Source of the DNA: CAYJXJ01 sp964374095
GTDB taxonomy: Bacteria > Elusimicrobiota > Elusimicrobia > UBA1565 > UBA9628
Assembly (NCBI GenBank): GCA_964374095.1
Contig: CAYJXJ010000069.1
Coordinates: forward strand, 1-21,501
Reading direction: 5' to 3'
DNA: 21,501 nt
Positions 15,772-21,501 of this stretch are shown piece by piece (the first letter of the stretch is position 1; every line of letters begins with the position of its first letter). Position numbers and translations under genes: made by a program. The notes beneath the pieces were generated by a model. That model was not told where the DNA came from, ran no database searches, and worked only from the letters and a program-made list of their open reading frames with translations.

Positions 15772-16599
15772 ATGGCTGAAATAATAGTAATTGCCAATCA
15801 AAAGGGTGGCGTTGGAAAAACAACCACAGCGGTCAATTTGTCCGCGGCAATAGCACAAAATGGCCATAGCACGCTGTTGATTGACATGGATCCCCAGGGC
15901 AATGCCACATCCGGAATAGGATTTGACAAGAAATCATACGATCCGAGCATTTACAATGTGCTAGTAGACCTATTGCCCATAGAAAAAACCATCAAAGGCC
16001 CCCTCTCAGGCAATCTGTTCTTATCTGGCTCAAGCCCGGATCTAATCGGAGCTGAAATAGCCCTAGTTTCAGCCATTGCGCGTGAAAACCGCCTTAAGGG
16101 CGCCTTGACTGCTGTCCGCGATCGGTTCAGATTCATAGTCATTGACTGCCCTCCCTCACTTGGACTCTTGACCATCAATGCCCTAACTGCTGCTGATAAG
16201 GTAATTATTCCAATACAGGGTGAGTATTATGCCATGGAGGGGCTTGCCCAGTTCATGGACGCCATCGCTCGCGTCAGAACGGTCCTGAATCCGCGCTTGG
16301 TGGTTGAGGGCGGGGTTTTAACCATGTTCGATTCAAGGATGGTGCTGTCAAATCAAGTCAAGTCCGAGGTCTTCAAATTCTTCGCCGGAGCAATGTTCAA
16401 TTCCATCATACCCAGGAATATCCGGCTGGCCGAAGCTCCTGGATTTGGACAGTCAATTCTTAGCTACGACCCAAAATCTAGAGGCGCGGAAGCCTACCTC
16501 GAGCTCGCCAGAGAATTCTTGGCCCGAAGAAATATAGCTTCACCCCACGTTGCGCGGGAAGTCCCCCCCGCCGAACAACTCCCGGAGGTCGCCATATGA
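15772..16599 (+). CDS. parA: Chromosome-partitioning ATPase ParA/Soj
   Basis: This is a deviant Walker-A ATPase of 275 residues that moves ParB-parS complexes on the nucleoid. Motifs are N-Q-K-G-G-V-G-K-T-T (residues 9-18) with the signature lysine, L-L-I-D-M-D-P-Q-G-N near 35-44 and I-V-I-D-C-P-P-S near 122. It lacks the N-terminal HTH of plasmid P1-type ParA, so it is of the chromosomal Soj type. It lies 3' of a near-consensus promoter. Codon use includes many ATA, AAA and AAT codons, visibly less GC-rich than flanking genes. The stop overlaps the parB start (ATGA). Confidence 0.95.
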   Translation: MAEIIVIANQKGGVGKTTTAVNLSAAIAQNGHSTLLIDMDPQGNATSGIGFDKKSYDPSIYNVLVDLLPIEKTIKGPLSGNLFLSGSSPDLIGAEIALVSAIARENRLKGALTAVRDRFRFIVIDCPPSLGLLTINALTAADKVIIPIQGEYYAMEGLAQFMDAIARVRTVLNPRLVVEGGVLTMFDSRMVLSNQVKSEVFKFFAGAMFNSIIPRNIRLAEAPGFGQSILSYDPKSRGAEAYLELAREFLARRNIASPHVAREVPPAEQLPEVAI

Positions 16600-17468
16600 G
16601 AAAAGCCCTTGGCCGCGGACTAGATGCGCTTCTTCCCGATCCCGCCGGCGGATCCGGCGCCATCAGAATTCCCATCGACAAGATCCGGCCCAATCGATTG
16701 CAGCCGCGCAAGAATTTCGATCCGGAAACTCTGAGCGAGCTGGCCATTTCGATAAAAGAACATGGCCTGGCTCAGCCGCTGCTTGTCACCTTCGACCCGG
16801 CAACCGATAGTTATGAGTTGATTGCCGGAGAACGCCGGCTGCGCGCATCCCAACTCGCCGGATTGCACGAGGTGGAGGTGGTGATCCGCCCGGTCAGCGA
16901 CGATCGAGAACGGCTGACCATCTCGCTCATTGAGAACCTACAGCGCTCGGACCTCAATCCTATCGAGGAGGCGCTTGGTTATTTGCGCCTAATGAAGGAA
17001 GCCCGCGTGAGTCAAACCCAATTGACGCAGATCGTCGGCAAGTCCAAGTCCAGCATTTCAAATACTCTGCGGCTGCTGGATCTCCCGGAGAATATTCAAA
17101 AGGCCGTGCAATTCGGCCAACTCACCGAAGGTCATGCCCGAGCCCTGCTCACGGTTGAAGATCCTATTGAAAAACAGAGGCTTTTCTCCATTGTTGGAGA
17201 ACAAAAACTTTCCGTCCGCGACCTCGAAGAGCTGGCACGCCGCGCCAAGGACGCGGGAACCAATGCCCCCCAAAAGCCTCGCAAGCGAATCCGTCGGGGG
17301 GCGGAGCCCAAGACTCCGGAGATCGTCAGCCTCGAGGACTCCCTCCGTCAACGCCTGGCAACCAAGGTCGAGATCCGGACCCGGCGCGATCCGGCGGTCG
17401 GCGCCGTCGTCATCCACTTCTATTCCCTGGCCGATTTCGACCGCATTGTTAGTGTTATTAATAGGTGA
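16596..17468 (+). CDS. parB: Chromosome-partitioning protein ParB/Spo0J
   Basis: This is a 290-residue DNA-binding CTPase-type partition protein. It opens with M-R-K-A-L-G-R-G-L-D-A-L-L, typical of chromosomal ParB and used to stimulate ParA. The N-terminal ParB/Srx domain follows (I-R-P-N-R-L-Q-P-R-K-N-F, then G-E-R-R-L-R-A-S near 88-95, E-N-L-Q-R-S-D-L-N-P-I-E-E-A near 125). An HTH with V-G-K-S-K-S-S-I-S-N-T-L-R-L-L comes next, and a C-terminal dimerisation region from about 240. A strong GGAGG lies 7 bases before the ATG, inside the end of parA. The TGA overlaps the GTG of the next gene. Confidence 0.95.
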   Translation: MRKALGRGLDALLPDPAGGSGAIRIPIDKIRPNRLQPRKNFDPETLSELAISIKEHGLAQPLLVTFDPATDSYELIAGERRLRASQLAGLHEVEVVIRPVSDDRERLTISLIENLQRSDLNPIEEALGYLRLMKEARVSQTQLTQIVGKSKSSISNTLRLLDLPENIQKAVQFGQLTEGHARALLTVEDPIEKQRLFSIVGEQKLSVRDLEELARRAKDAGTNAPQKPRKRIRRGAEPKTPEIVSLEDSLRQRLATKVEIRTRRDPAVGAVVIHFYSLADFDRIVSVINR

Positions 17469-18517
17469 ATAATATATTATTTGCATTGTTAGCTGTCATA
17501 TGTTATACACACCCGGCGGGGTGGGCGGCGCGGGCCGCGGAAATTCCCATTTCGACGCATTCCTTCCTGCCGACGCATCTGGCCTTGACCCCCAACCTCA
17601 ACGACTTCACGCGCTTCGCCGACGGGGGACCCGACGCGAACTGGTACATCGGCTTCAACAACGCCTGGATCGTCAAGCTTCCCCCCGCGCCCGCGGGTGA
17701 GTTCTCCAAGGCCTTCATCGGCGCCCGCGTGGGGCGCGCCAAGACCCGCCCGCATCAGAACCGCCCCTGGCTGAGCGAGGTCATCGCGGGAAAAGTCTAC
17801 ATGGCGATCTCCCCCAACCCCTGGTTCGCCAGCGAACAGACCTTCTTCCTCGTCGACACCGCCGACGTCCCGGTCGAACCCGCCACCGCGACCCATATGG
17901 CGGGAGCGGGCTCCGCGGAATGGTTCTGGGCCGAGGTGCCGATGGCGGCGGTCAGCTTCACCGGACCCAACTATCTCGTCGTCTGGTCTCCCACGAAGTA
18001 CTTCGTCAGCGCCTCCAGTTCCCCGATACTGGCGGCCGCCTCCGCCGACCCGGATGAGGCCCGCGAGCCCCGCGCTTGGAACAACCGCTCCATCTCCGGA
18101 GTGCCGCCGCGCCGCGGGCAGCCCGCCTTGCAAACCCCGATCAACATCCACCCCGCCCTGGCCGTCAAGCTGGTCCCCGCGGTGGTCAGCGAAGTGACCG
18201 TAACCGACCTATCGGTGCGCCCGGTCGGCCGCCGCCATCTAGTCGAGTTCTCCGCGGGGGGGGAAAACATCTCCGAGGCCTGGGTCGAGTTCTCGCGCGA
18301 CAGCCTCGATTGGTCCCGAATCAGCCCCATACGCCGCAAGCCCCCCTTCGCCTTCACCCTCCCGCCGGGCCGCCTGCCTCCGGGGGTGGGCTATGTCCGG
18401 GCCGTCGCCCGCGACAACTCCGGAAACACGGGCCACAGCGAAGCGCGCTCCGTCGCCTCGCGTCCGCAGTCCCCGTACCATCCCGCTCCCGAGCCCGTCC
18501 CCGATGGGGAACTCTAA
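17465..18517 (+). CDS. Secreted protein of unknown function with Ig-like C-terminus
   Basis: I do not recognise the family. The 350-residue product starts at a GTG that overlaps the parB stop (GTGA). It has a signal peptide (M-N-N-I-L-F-A-L-L-A-V-I-C, cleavage near A-R-A-A-E). The middle is rich in aromatic and beta-prone residues (W-Y-I-G-F-N-N-A-W-I-V-K-L, W-F-W-A-E-V). Residues about 225-330 look like a beta-sandwich of Ig or FN3 type (V-T-V-T-D-L-S-V ... A-W-V-E-F-S-R-D-S ... G-Y-V-R-A-V-A-R-D-N-S-G-N). No catalytic motif is visible. The first 50 bases are AT-rich, then composition switches abruptly to very GC-rich. It overlaps asd by 14 bp, so the parAB-secreted protein-asd genes form one compact unit. 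Confidence 0.7.
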   Translation: MNNILFALLAVICYTHPAGWAARAAEIPISTHSFLPTHLALTPNLNDFTRFADGGPDANWYIGFNNAWIVKLPPAPAGEFSKAFIGARVGRAKTRPHQNRPWLSEVIAGKVYMAISPNPWFASEQTFFLVDTADVPVEPATATHMAGAGSAEWFWAEVPMAAVSFTGPNYLVVWSPTKYFVSASSSPILAAASADPDEAREPRAWNNRSISGVPPRRGQPALQTPINIHPALAVKLVPAVVSEVTVTDLSVRPVGRRHLVEFSAGGENISEAWVEFSRDSLDWSRISPIRRKPPFAFTLPPGRLPPGVGYVRAVARDNSGNTGHSEARSVASRPQSPYHPAPEPVPDGEL

Positions 18518-19532
18518 GCCCGCCGTCGGCATCGTCGGGGCCACCGGCATGGTGGGCCAAGAGCTCTTGGCGGTTCTCGACCGGCGGCGCTTCCCAATCG
18601 GCAAGCTTCTGCCGTTCTCTTCGGGAAGAACGCGCCAGCTCATACGCTTCCGGGGCCGAAGCCTCGCGGCGTCGGCGCCTTCCCGCCAAAGCCTGGCCTC
18701 CTGCGACCTCATATTTTTCGTCAGCTCGGATGAAGTTTCAAAACGGATGGCCCCGGCCCTGGCGGGTCGGGGCTGCTGGATCATCGACGACAGCGCGGCG
18801 TTCCGGCTGGACCCCGCCGTGCCTCTGGTCATCCCGGAGGTCAACGCCCACGCCCTCTCGCGCGATCGGCGGCTGATCGCCGGACCCAATTGCACGATGG
18901 CCCCGGTCGCGGTGGCGGCGGCGGCGTGGCACCGGGCCGCGGGCCTGCGCGAGGTGCGCCTGGCCTCCTACCAGGCGGTCTCCGGAGCGGGCCGCGCCGC
19001 GCTCGCAGAGTTCGCGCGCCAATCGCGGGGGGGGGTTCCCAACTGGAGGGGGCGCGCTCCCGTCCCCCGGCCGGGAGCGGCTAAGGCTTTGCCCCGGCAG
19101 ATCCACCTCAACGTCATCCCGCAAGTCGGCCGAATCGACGCGGCCGGCGACTCCTCCGAGGAGGTCAAGGTCGCCGCGGAGCTGCGCAAGGTCTTGAATG
19201 CCCCGCGTCTTGCCGTAAGCGTCACCGCCGTTCGGGTGCCAACGGCCCGCGGCCACGCCCTGGCGGGCTGGTTCACCCTTGGGAAAGCCCTTCCGCTGTC
19301 GCGGGCGCGCCGGCTCTTGGCCGGCGCTCCCGGGCTGGCGCTGGCGCCGGAGGGGGATTACCCGACCCCGTTATCGGCGGGGGGACGCGACGGGGTCTTC
19401 GCCGGCCGCCTGCGGCGGGGGGCCACGGAGCGCGAGCTCTGCCTCTGGATCGTGGGAGACAATCTGCTCAAGGGCGCGGCGCTCAACTCCGCGCAGATCG
19501 CCGAGGAGCTCCTGCGGCGGGGCTGGCTGTAG
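18504..19532 (+). CDS. asd: Aspartate-semialdehyde dehydrogenase
   Basis: This enzyme makes aspartate semialdehyde from aspartyl phosphate with NADPH, for lysine/diaminopimelate, threonine and methionine synthesis. The 342-residue protein has the cofactor motif G-A-T-G-M-V-G-Q-E (residues 12-20), the nucleophile in G-P-N-C130-T-M, the substrate-binding Gln in S-Y-Q-A-V-S-G-A-G and the catalytic His in R-V-P-T-A-R-G-H. All key residues are present. The ATG at 18504 lies inside the end of the preceding gene (14-bp overlap) and gives the standard N-terminus. The 45 codons after the stop stay open in the same frame to 19670 but contain no convincing start, so they are probably a remnant or chance. 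Confidence 0.93.
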   Translation: MGNSKPAVGIVGATGMVGQELLAVLDRRRFPIGKLLPFSSGRTRQLIRFRGRSLAASAPSRQSLASCDLIFFVSSDEVSKRMAPALAGRGCWIIDDSAAFRLDPAVPLVIPEVNAHALSRDRRLIAGPNCTMAPVAVAAAAWHRAAGLREVRLASYQAVSGAGRAALAEFARQSRGGVPNWRGRAPVPRPGAAKALPRQIHLNVIPQVGRIDAAGDSSEEVKVAAELRKVLNAPRLAVSVTAVRVPTARGHALAGWFTLGKALPLSRARRLLAGAPGLALAPEGDYPTPLSAGGRDGVFAGRLRRGATERELCLWIVGDNLLKGAALNSAQIAEELLRRGWL

Positions 19533-19642
19533 AATCGGCGGCGGCGGAGTCCGGCGGCGACCAGGGAGAGCCTGTCCGACCAAGTCAACGAGGCCTTGCG
19601 CAAGAAGCTGCGGGAGGATGCCGCGGATTTGGCCCTCTTCCG

Positions 19643-19665
19643 CGGAGGGATTTTCCTACAGCTTC
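19643..19665. repeat. Left arm of a hairpin split by the integron cassette
   Basis: This arm reads CGGAGGG, A, TTTTCCTACAGCTTC. Its reverse complement occurs at 20995-21018: 15 bp are perfect, with a CCCTCCG end after one mismatch and one inserted base. The two arms lie immediately outside the cassette boundaries, so before insertion they formed one hairpin with a GTT loop. The 19533-19642 segment between asd and this arm holds no gene that I can support. Confidence 0.75.
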
Positions 19666-19693
19666 GTTAGGCGCATCTGAGGCCCTAGTATTT

Positions 19694-19727
19694 ATCACCG
19701 TGCCATTATTAACCCACGGTGATTTTT
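19694..19727 (+). terminator. Rho-independent terminator at the cassette 5' end
   Basis: A perfect 9-bp inverted repeat, ATCACCGTG (19694-19702) and CACGGTGAT (19715-19723), with a 12-base loop is followed directly by TTTT (19724-19727). It is oriented to stop transcription entering from the asd side. It lies just inside the cassette and before its first gene, insulating that gene from read-through. Confidence 0.65.
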
Positions 19728-19734
19728 GTATACT
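19706..19734 (+). promoter_or_regulatory. Possible cassette-borne promoter
   Basis: TATACT (19729-19734) is a 5/6 match to the -10 box. The -35 position 17 bp upstream reads TTATTA (19706-19711), only 3/6. The -10 box sits directly after the terminator, and transcription would begin near 19741, at an in-frame GTG codon. If real, the first cassette gene is expressed by itself and may be leaderless. Confidence 0.33.
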
Positions 19735-19740
19735 TTAATC

Positions 19741-20610
19741 GTGGCTTCCAAGGAGATGCGGGCAATCCGGCTTCCGAAACTGTTAACGGTTGGCTGGTCA
19801 CACATTCTGCTCGCGCGCTGCGTTGAAGCCCTGCAACATGAGGGGCCGCTGACGTTCGACTTCGAGAAGGTGTACTGGGCGGCTCCGTTTGGCCTCACGG
19901 TCATTTCGGTGACACTGGCCAGGTGCCTTCAGCAAGGCAAGGACATTTTCTATGCTCCGCCCAATCGAACGGAACTCAAAGACTACCTGGAAAGAATTGG
20001 GTTCAAGTACCACTTTCTTCAGGGGGCGGAAGTCGAACACAAGAATACGAGTGTCGAATTGAAATGTCTGCAGGGTGTCGATCCCGGTTGTAGCGAAGCG
20101 ATTGTCGAACTGATTTCCGCCAATCTGCCCCTATCCGCGGATGCGAAGTACGAGATGCGCACTCATATCAACGAGCTAATGACCAATGGCTTTGATCATG
20201 CGCGAAGCAACGTGGGCTGTTACGTCTGCGCCCAATGGTGCCCGGCGGCGAAGACACTTCGAATCAGCTTCGCTGATGGCGGGATAGGCATCCTCCAATC
20301 GATCCAAGAATCAGAGAAATTTCCGGAAATCCACACGGATTCGGCAGCAATCCGACTGGCAGTCAAGCCGGGAATCACGACGCGCAAGCAACAACTCGGG
20401 GGATTTGGCTTGGACTATATACGGAAGTACGTTCGCAACAATCATGGAACCCTCTCCATCGTGAGCGGTGAGGCAAAGATCAATTTCTATAAGAACAAGA
20501 CTGAAGAAAAGTATGAGCCAACGGCGTTCAAGGGCACCGTGGTTGACATCAAAGTCTCCCCGCGGAAGAAGTCTACGCTGAAGAGGAGGCCGAAGGATGA
20601 CCTGTTCTGA
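19741..20610 (+). CDS. GHKL-type ATP-binding protein with STAS-like N-terminus
   Basis: This is a soluble two-domain protein. The N-terminal part (about residues 10-80) resembles a STAS-like domain (L-T-F-D-F-E-K-V-Y-W-A-A-P-F-G-L-T-V-I-S). The C-terminal part is a histidine kinase-type (GHKL) ATPase: N-box H-I-N-E-L-M-T-N-G-F-D-H-A, G1 box D-G-G-I-G-I and G2 box G-G-F-G-L-D-Y-I. There is no histidine phosphotransfer domain, so it is more like RsbW/SpoIIAB-type partner-switching kinases than a sensor kinase. The start is uncertain. TTG 19726 lies on the possible -10 box, GTG 19741 would be leaderless, and ATG 19756 has AAGGAG directly abutting it. It overlaps the next gene by 14 bp, and the two probably interact. 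Confidence 0.75.
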   Translation: MASKEMRAIRLPKLLTVGWSHILLARCVEALQHEGPLTFDFEKVYWAAPFGLTVISVTLARCLQQGKDIFYAPPNRTELKDYLERIGFKYHFLQGAEVEHKNTSVELKCLQGVDPGCSEAIVELISANLPLSADAKYEMRTHINELMTNGFDHARSNVGCYVCAQWCPAAKTLRISFADGGIGILQSIQESEKFPEIHTDSAAIRLAVKPGITTRKQQLGGFGLDYIRKYVRNNHGTLSIVSGEAKINFYKNKTEEKYEPTAFKGTVVDIKVSPRKKSTLKRRPKDDLF

Positions 20611-20983
20611 TGGAGCAGTCACCAAATTGAAGCTCAAAGACATTTGTGGTACCAATACGGTTACTCGTACAGACGGCAAGAAGATTCACCAATTCCTCCT
20701 CGATCATTGGGACAAGGCCCGGGCGATCGAGGTCGATTTCGGCAATCTCGTTATCGCGTCCGTTTCCTTTCTAGATGAGGCGATTGGTCAGCTGGCTCTG
20801 CGTTATAAACGGAATGAACTTGTCTCGAAACTCAAATTGCGCCGCATCTCATCGCGCGACAAGCGCCTGCTGAACGACATCTTCATCTCCCGTTACCGCC
20901 AAATGCTCCAAGCGAAGAGAGCGCCTAACAAAACGCTTCAGCCGACGCGCGCACGAAGGAGTTCCCATAGCTCGCGCGGCTGA
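20597..20983 (+). CDS. DUF4325 STAS-like protein
   Basis: This 128-residue protein resembles the DUF4325 STAS-like family: G-K-K-I-H-Q-F-L ... A-I-E-V-D-F-G-N-L-V-I-A-S-V-S-F-L-D-E-A-I-G-Q-L-A, then a helical R-I-S-S-R-D-K-R-L-L-N-D. STAS-like proteins pair with GHKL ATPases in partner-switching regulation; the upstream gene provides that ATPase. The ATG is preceded by GAGGCCGAAGG inside the upstream coding region. The last 20 residues (A-P-N-K-T-L-Q-P-T-R-A...) are translated from the attC site and are probably a non-functional tail; I believe such N-K-T-L-Q-P-T tails recur on environmental proteins for this reason. Confidence 0.75.
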   Translation: MTCSDGAVTKLKLKDICGTNTVTRTDGKKIHQFLLDHWDKARAIEVDFGNLVIASVSFLDEAIGQLALRYKRNELVSKLKLRRISSRDKRLLNDIFISRYRQMLQAKRAPNKTLQPTRARRSSHSSRG

Positions 20984-20992
20984 GCGCAATCG
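20921..20992 (+). other. attC recombination site (59-base element)
   Basis: R'' is GCGCCTAAC (20921-20929). An L'' segment CGCTTCAGCCGACGCG (20934-20949) pairs imperfectly with an L' segment CGCGCGGCTGAGCG near 20973-20986: T-C-A-G-C-C-G pairs fully, an unpaired A follows, then C-G-C-G pairs. An extra base on one side of the stem is the extrahelical base expected in attC sites. The 3' cleavage point is G20992|TT. R' is completed by TTAGGCGC from the cassette start. The whole folded site is about 80 bases. The arms A-A-G-C-C-G-A-C-G-C / G-C-G-C-G-G-C-T recall attC sites of known resistance cassettes. Confidence 0.85.
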
Positions 20993-20994
20993 TT

Positions 20995-21018
20995 GAAGCT
21001 GTAGGAAAACCCCCTCCG
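20995..21018. repeat. Right arm of the hairpin split by the cassette
   Basis: GAAGCTGTAGGAAAA (20995-21009) followed by CCCCCTCCG is the inverted copy of the arm at 19643-19665. It begins two bases after the cassette end. A further short palindrome CCTCCG-T-CGGAGG (21013-21025) continues from it. The hairpin may belong to the end of the adjacent insertion sequence or be a former terminator; it has no T-run. Confidence 0.7.
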
Positions 21019-21091
21019 TCGGAGGAATCCCCCGCTCTCGTCGAGGATTAATTCGGTAAAATGAGGCCGTTCCACCAAGGAGACCTCCTCG

Positions 21092-21379
21092 ATGGCGCGC
21101 TACAAGCCCGCAGATTTCTCCCAAGGGCAGTTCATTCCGATCTCCTTCGAGAAGCAAATCCTTCCCGGCGGCTTCGAGCGCGCGGGCCATTTCGTCATCA
21201 ACGAAAAGCTGGACTTCTCGATCCTCGACGAGGCCCACACCAACGACGACGCCGGAGCCCGGCCTACGACCCGCGGGTGATGCTACGGATCGTGTTGTGC
21301 GCCTACGCGCGGGGCATCTATTCAAGCCGAGACTTCGTTGGCGTTCTGTTGTACTGTGACGAGTTGAATCTGATCGGAA
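21092..21379 (+). pseudogene. IS1182-like transposase remnant (frameshift and internal deletion)
   Basis: The N-terminus M-A-R-Y-K-P-A-D-F-S-Q-G-Q-F-I-P-I-S-F-E matches IS1182-family transposases, which continue with K-Q-I-L-P-G-x-F-E and a N-D-D-A-G-A block. The frame then stops at 21278. One missing base near 21258-21262 explains this: the next frame carries the expected A-Y-D-P-R-V-M-L-R-I-V-L-C-A-Y-A-R-G-I-Y-S-S-R. After S-S-R about 40 family residues seem absent before V-L-L-Y-C-D-E-L-N-L-I-G. The catalytic DDE region is not present. An AAGGAG lies before the ATG. No complete IS is visible, so the fragment is not autonomous. Confidence 0.7.
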
Positions 21380-21382
21380 TTG

Positions 21383-21501
21383 GTGAGTTTCTGCGTCGAC
21401 GGCACCGCCCCGACCGCGAAGGTCTTCGACGCCCCCGCCCGGGAGTTGACCTCCGGCTTCACGAACTCCGACTTCATCATGGTGCGGGCGGAGGACCCGG
21501 T
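21383..21501 (+). pseudogene. 5'-truncated frame of an Ig-like repeat surface protein, runs off the window
   Basis: In a frame different from the transposase fragment, the last 119 bases read V-D-G-T-A-P-T-A-K-V-F-D-A-P ... F-T-N-S-D-F-I-M-V-R-A-E-D-P. That is the typical pattern of bacterial Ig-like repeats in large surface or secreted proteins. The frame is closed by a TGA at 21371, and only GTG 21383 or TTG 21380 could start it, so no signal peptide is encoded here. The likely explanation is that transposase sequence abuts or interrupted the gene. With only about 40 residues visible, the assignment is tentative. Confidence 0.4.

Larger units (their letters stand above)
19667..20992 (+). 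mobile_element. Integron gene cassette (two genes plus attC), no integrase nearby
   Basis: The 1326-bp segment has the exact anatomy of an integron cassette. Its left junction reads G|TTAGGCGC (core site GTTRRRY). Its 3' end holds an attC whose R'' box GCGCCTAAC (20921-20929) is a 9-bp perfect complement of GTTAGGCGC. In the circular form, the final G (20992) joins the initial TTAGGCGC to complete the R' box; this self-complementarity is the hallmark of a cassette. Genes run towards attC, as usual. Composition is clearly less GC-rich than the asd side. No integron integrase or second attC is visible, so it appears to be a lone cassette inserted at a secondary GTT site. Boundaries are set by rule, not by experiment. 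Confidence 0.85.

Noticed and set aside
17503..17511. Perfect DnaA box TTATACACA as evidence of oriC
   Set aside because: A single 9-mer with one free position is expected about 0.7 times in a window of this size. No second perfect box was seen in the parA upstream region, so an origin cannot be claimed.
19533..19670. In-frame extension of 45 codons after the asd stop as read-through or a small gene
   Set aside because: It has no convincing start codon or ribosome-binding site, and its last codons are made by the hairpin arm. High GC content makes long open frames common here.
21013..21025. Palindrome CCTCCG-T-CGGAGG as an intrinsic terminator
   Set aside because: The loop would be a single base and no T-run follows; it is more likely part of the insertion-sequence end.

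Overview
The window comes from a GC-rich bacterial chromosome. The main genes use strongly G/C-ending codons, and a chromosomal-type parA-parB pair, asd and metabolic operons are present. No rRNA, tRNA or CRISPR array is visible, so the taxon cannot be fixed; an uncultivated lineage such as Elusimicrobiota or a deltaproteobacterial-type group is only a guess.

Layout. (1) 1-3350 is a BsuBI/PstI-type restriction-modification system. The endonuclease and the methyltransferase converge and overlap by 20 bp. The methyltransferase carries an N-terminal HTH domain, and an operator-like inverted repeat lies at its start. (2) 3372-5729 (minus) is a tightly coupled four-gene operon: two small paralogous proteins of unknown function, a secreted HEAT-repeat protein and a secreted HExxH metallopeptidase. 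(3) 5935-8984 (minus) holds an OmpR/PhoB-type response regulator, an SDR dehydrogenase coupled to a small unknown gene, and a secreted HAD-like protein with a degenerate nucleophile motif. (4) 9043-15501 is a polyamine-centred cluster: a deoxyhypusine synthase-like enzyme, agmatinase, an HDAC/acetylpolyamine amidohydrolase-type deacetylase, a membrane protein with a spermidine synthase-like domain, and a convergent glutamine synthetase-type gamma-glutamylpolyamine synthetase candidate. (5) 15502-19532 starts with an abrupt AT-rich island and a near-consensus promoter. parA, parB, a secreted protein of unknown function and asd follow, with overlapping or nearly overlapping ends.

(6) 19533-21501 is mobile. 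The most interesting object is a 1326-bp integron gene cassette (19667-20992) with an attC site at its 3' end. Its first bases complete the attC R' box, a 9-bp perfect complement to R''. No integrase gene is in the window. The cassette sits exactly in the GTT loop of a long hairpin, which is restored when the cassette is removed in silico. It carries its own terminator and possible promoter, an ATPase with an apparent STAS-like N-terminus and a GHKL ATPase C-terminus, and a DUF4325 STAS-like partner. An IS1182-like transposase remnant with a frameshift and an internal deletion follows, then the 5'-truncated frame of what looks like an Ig-like surface protein.

How it fits together: regions 3-5 look like resident chromosome. 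The R-M system, the small-protein/HEAT/peptidase operon and the integron cassette look like accessory material on either side.
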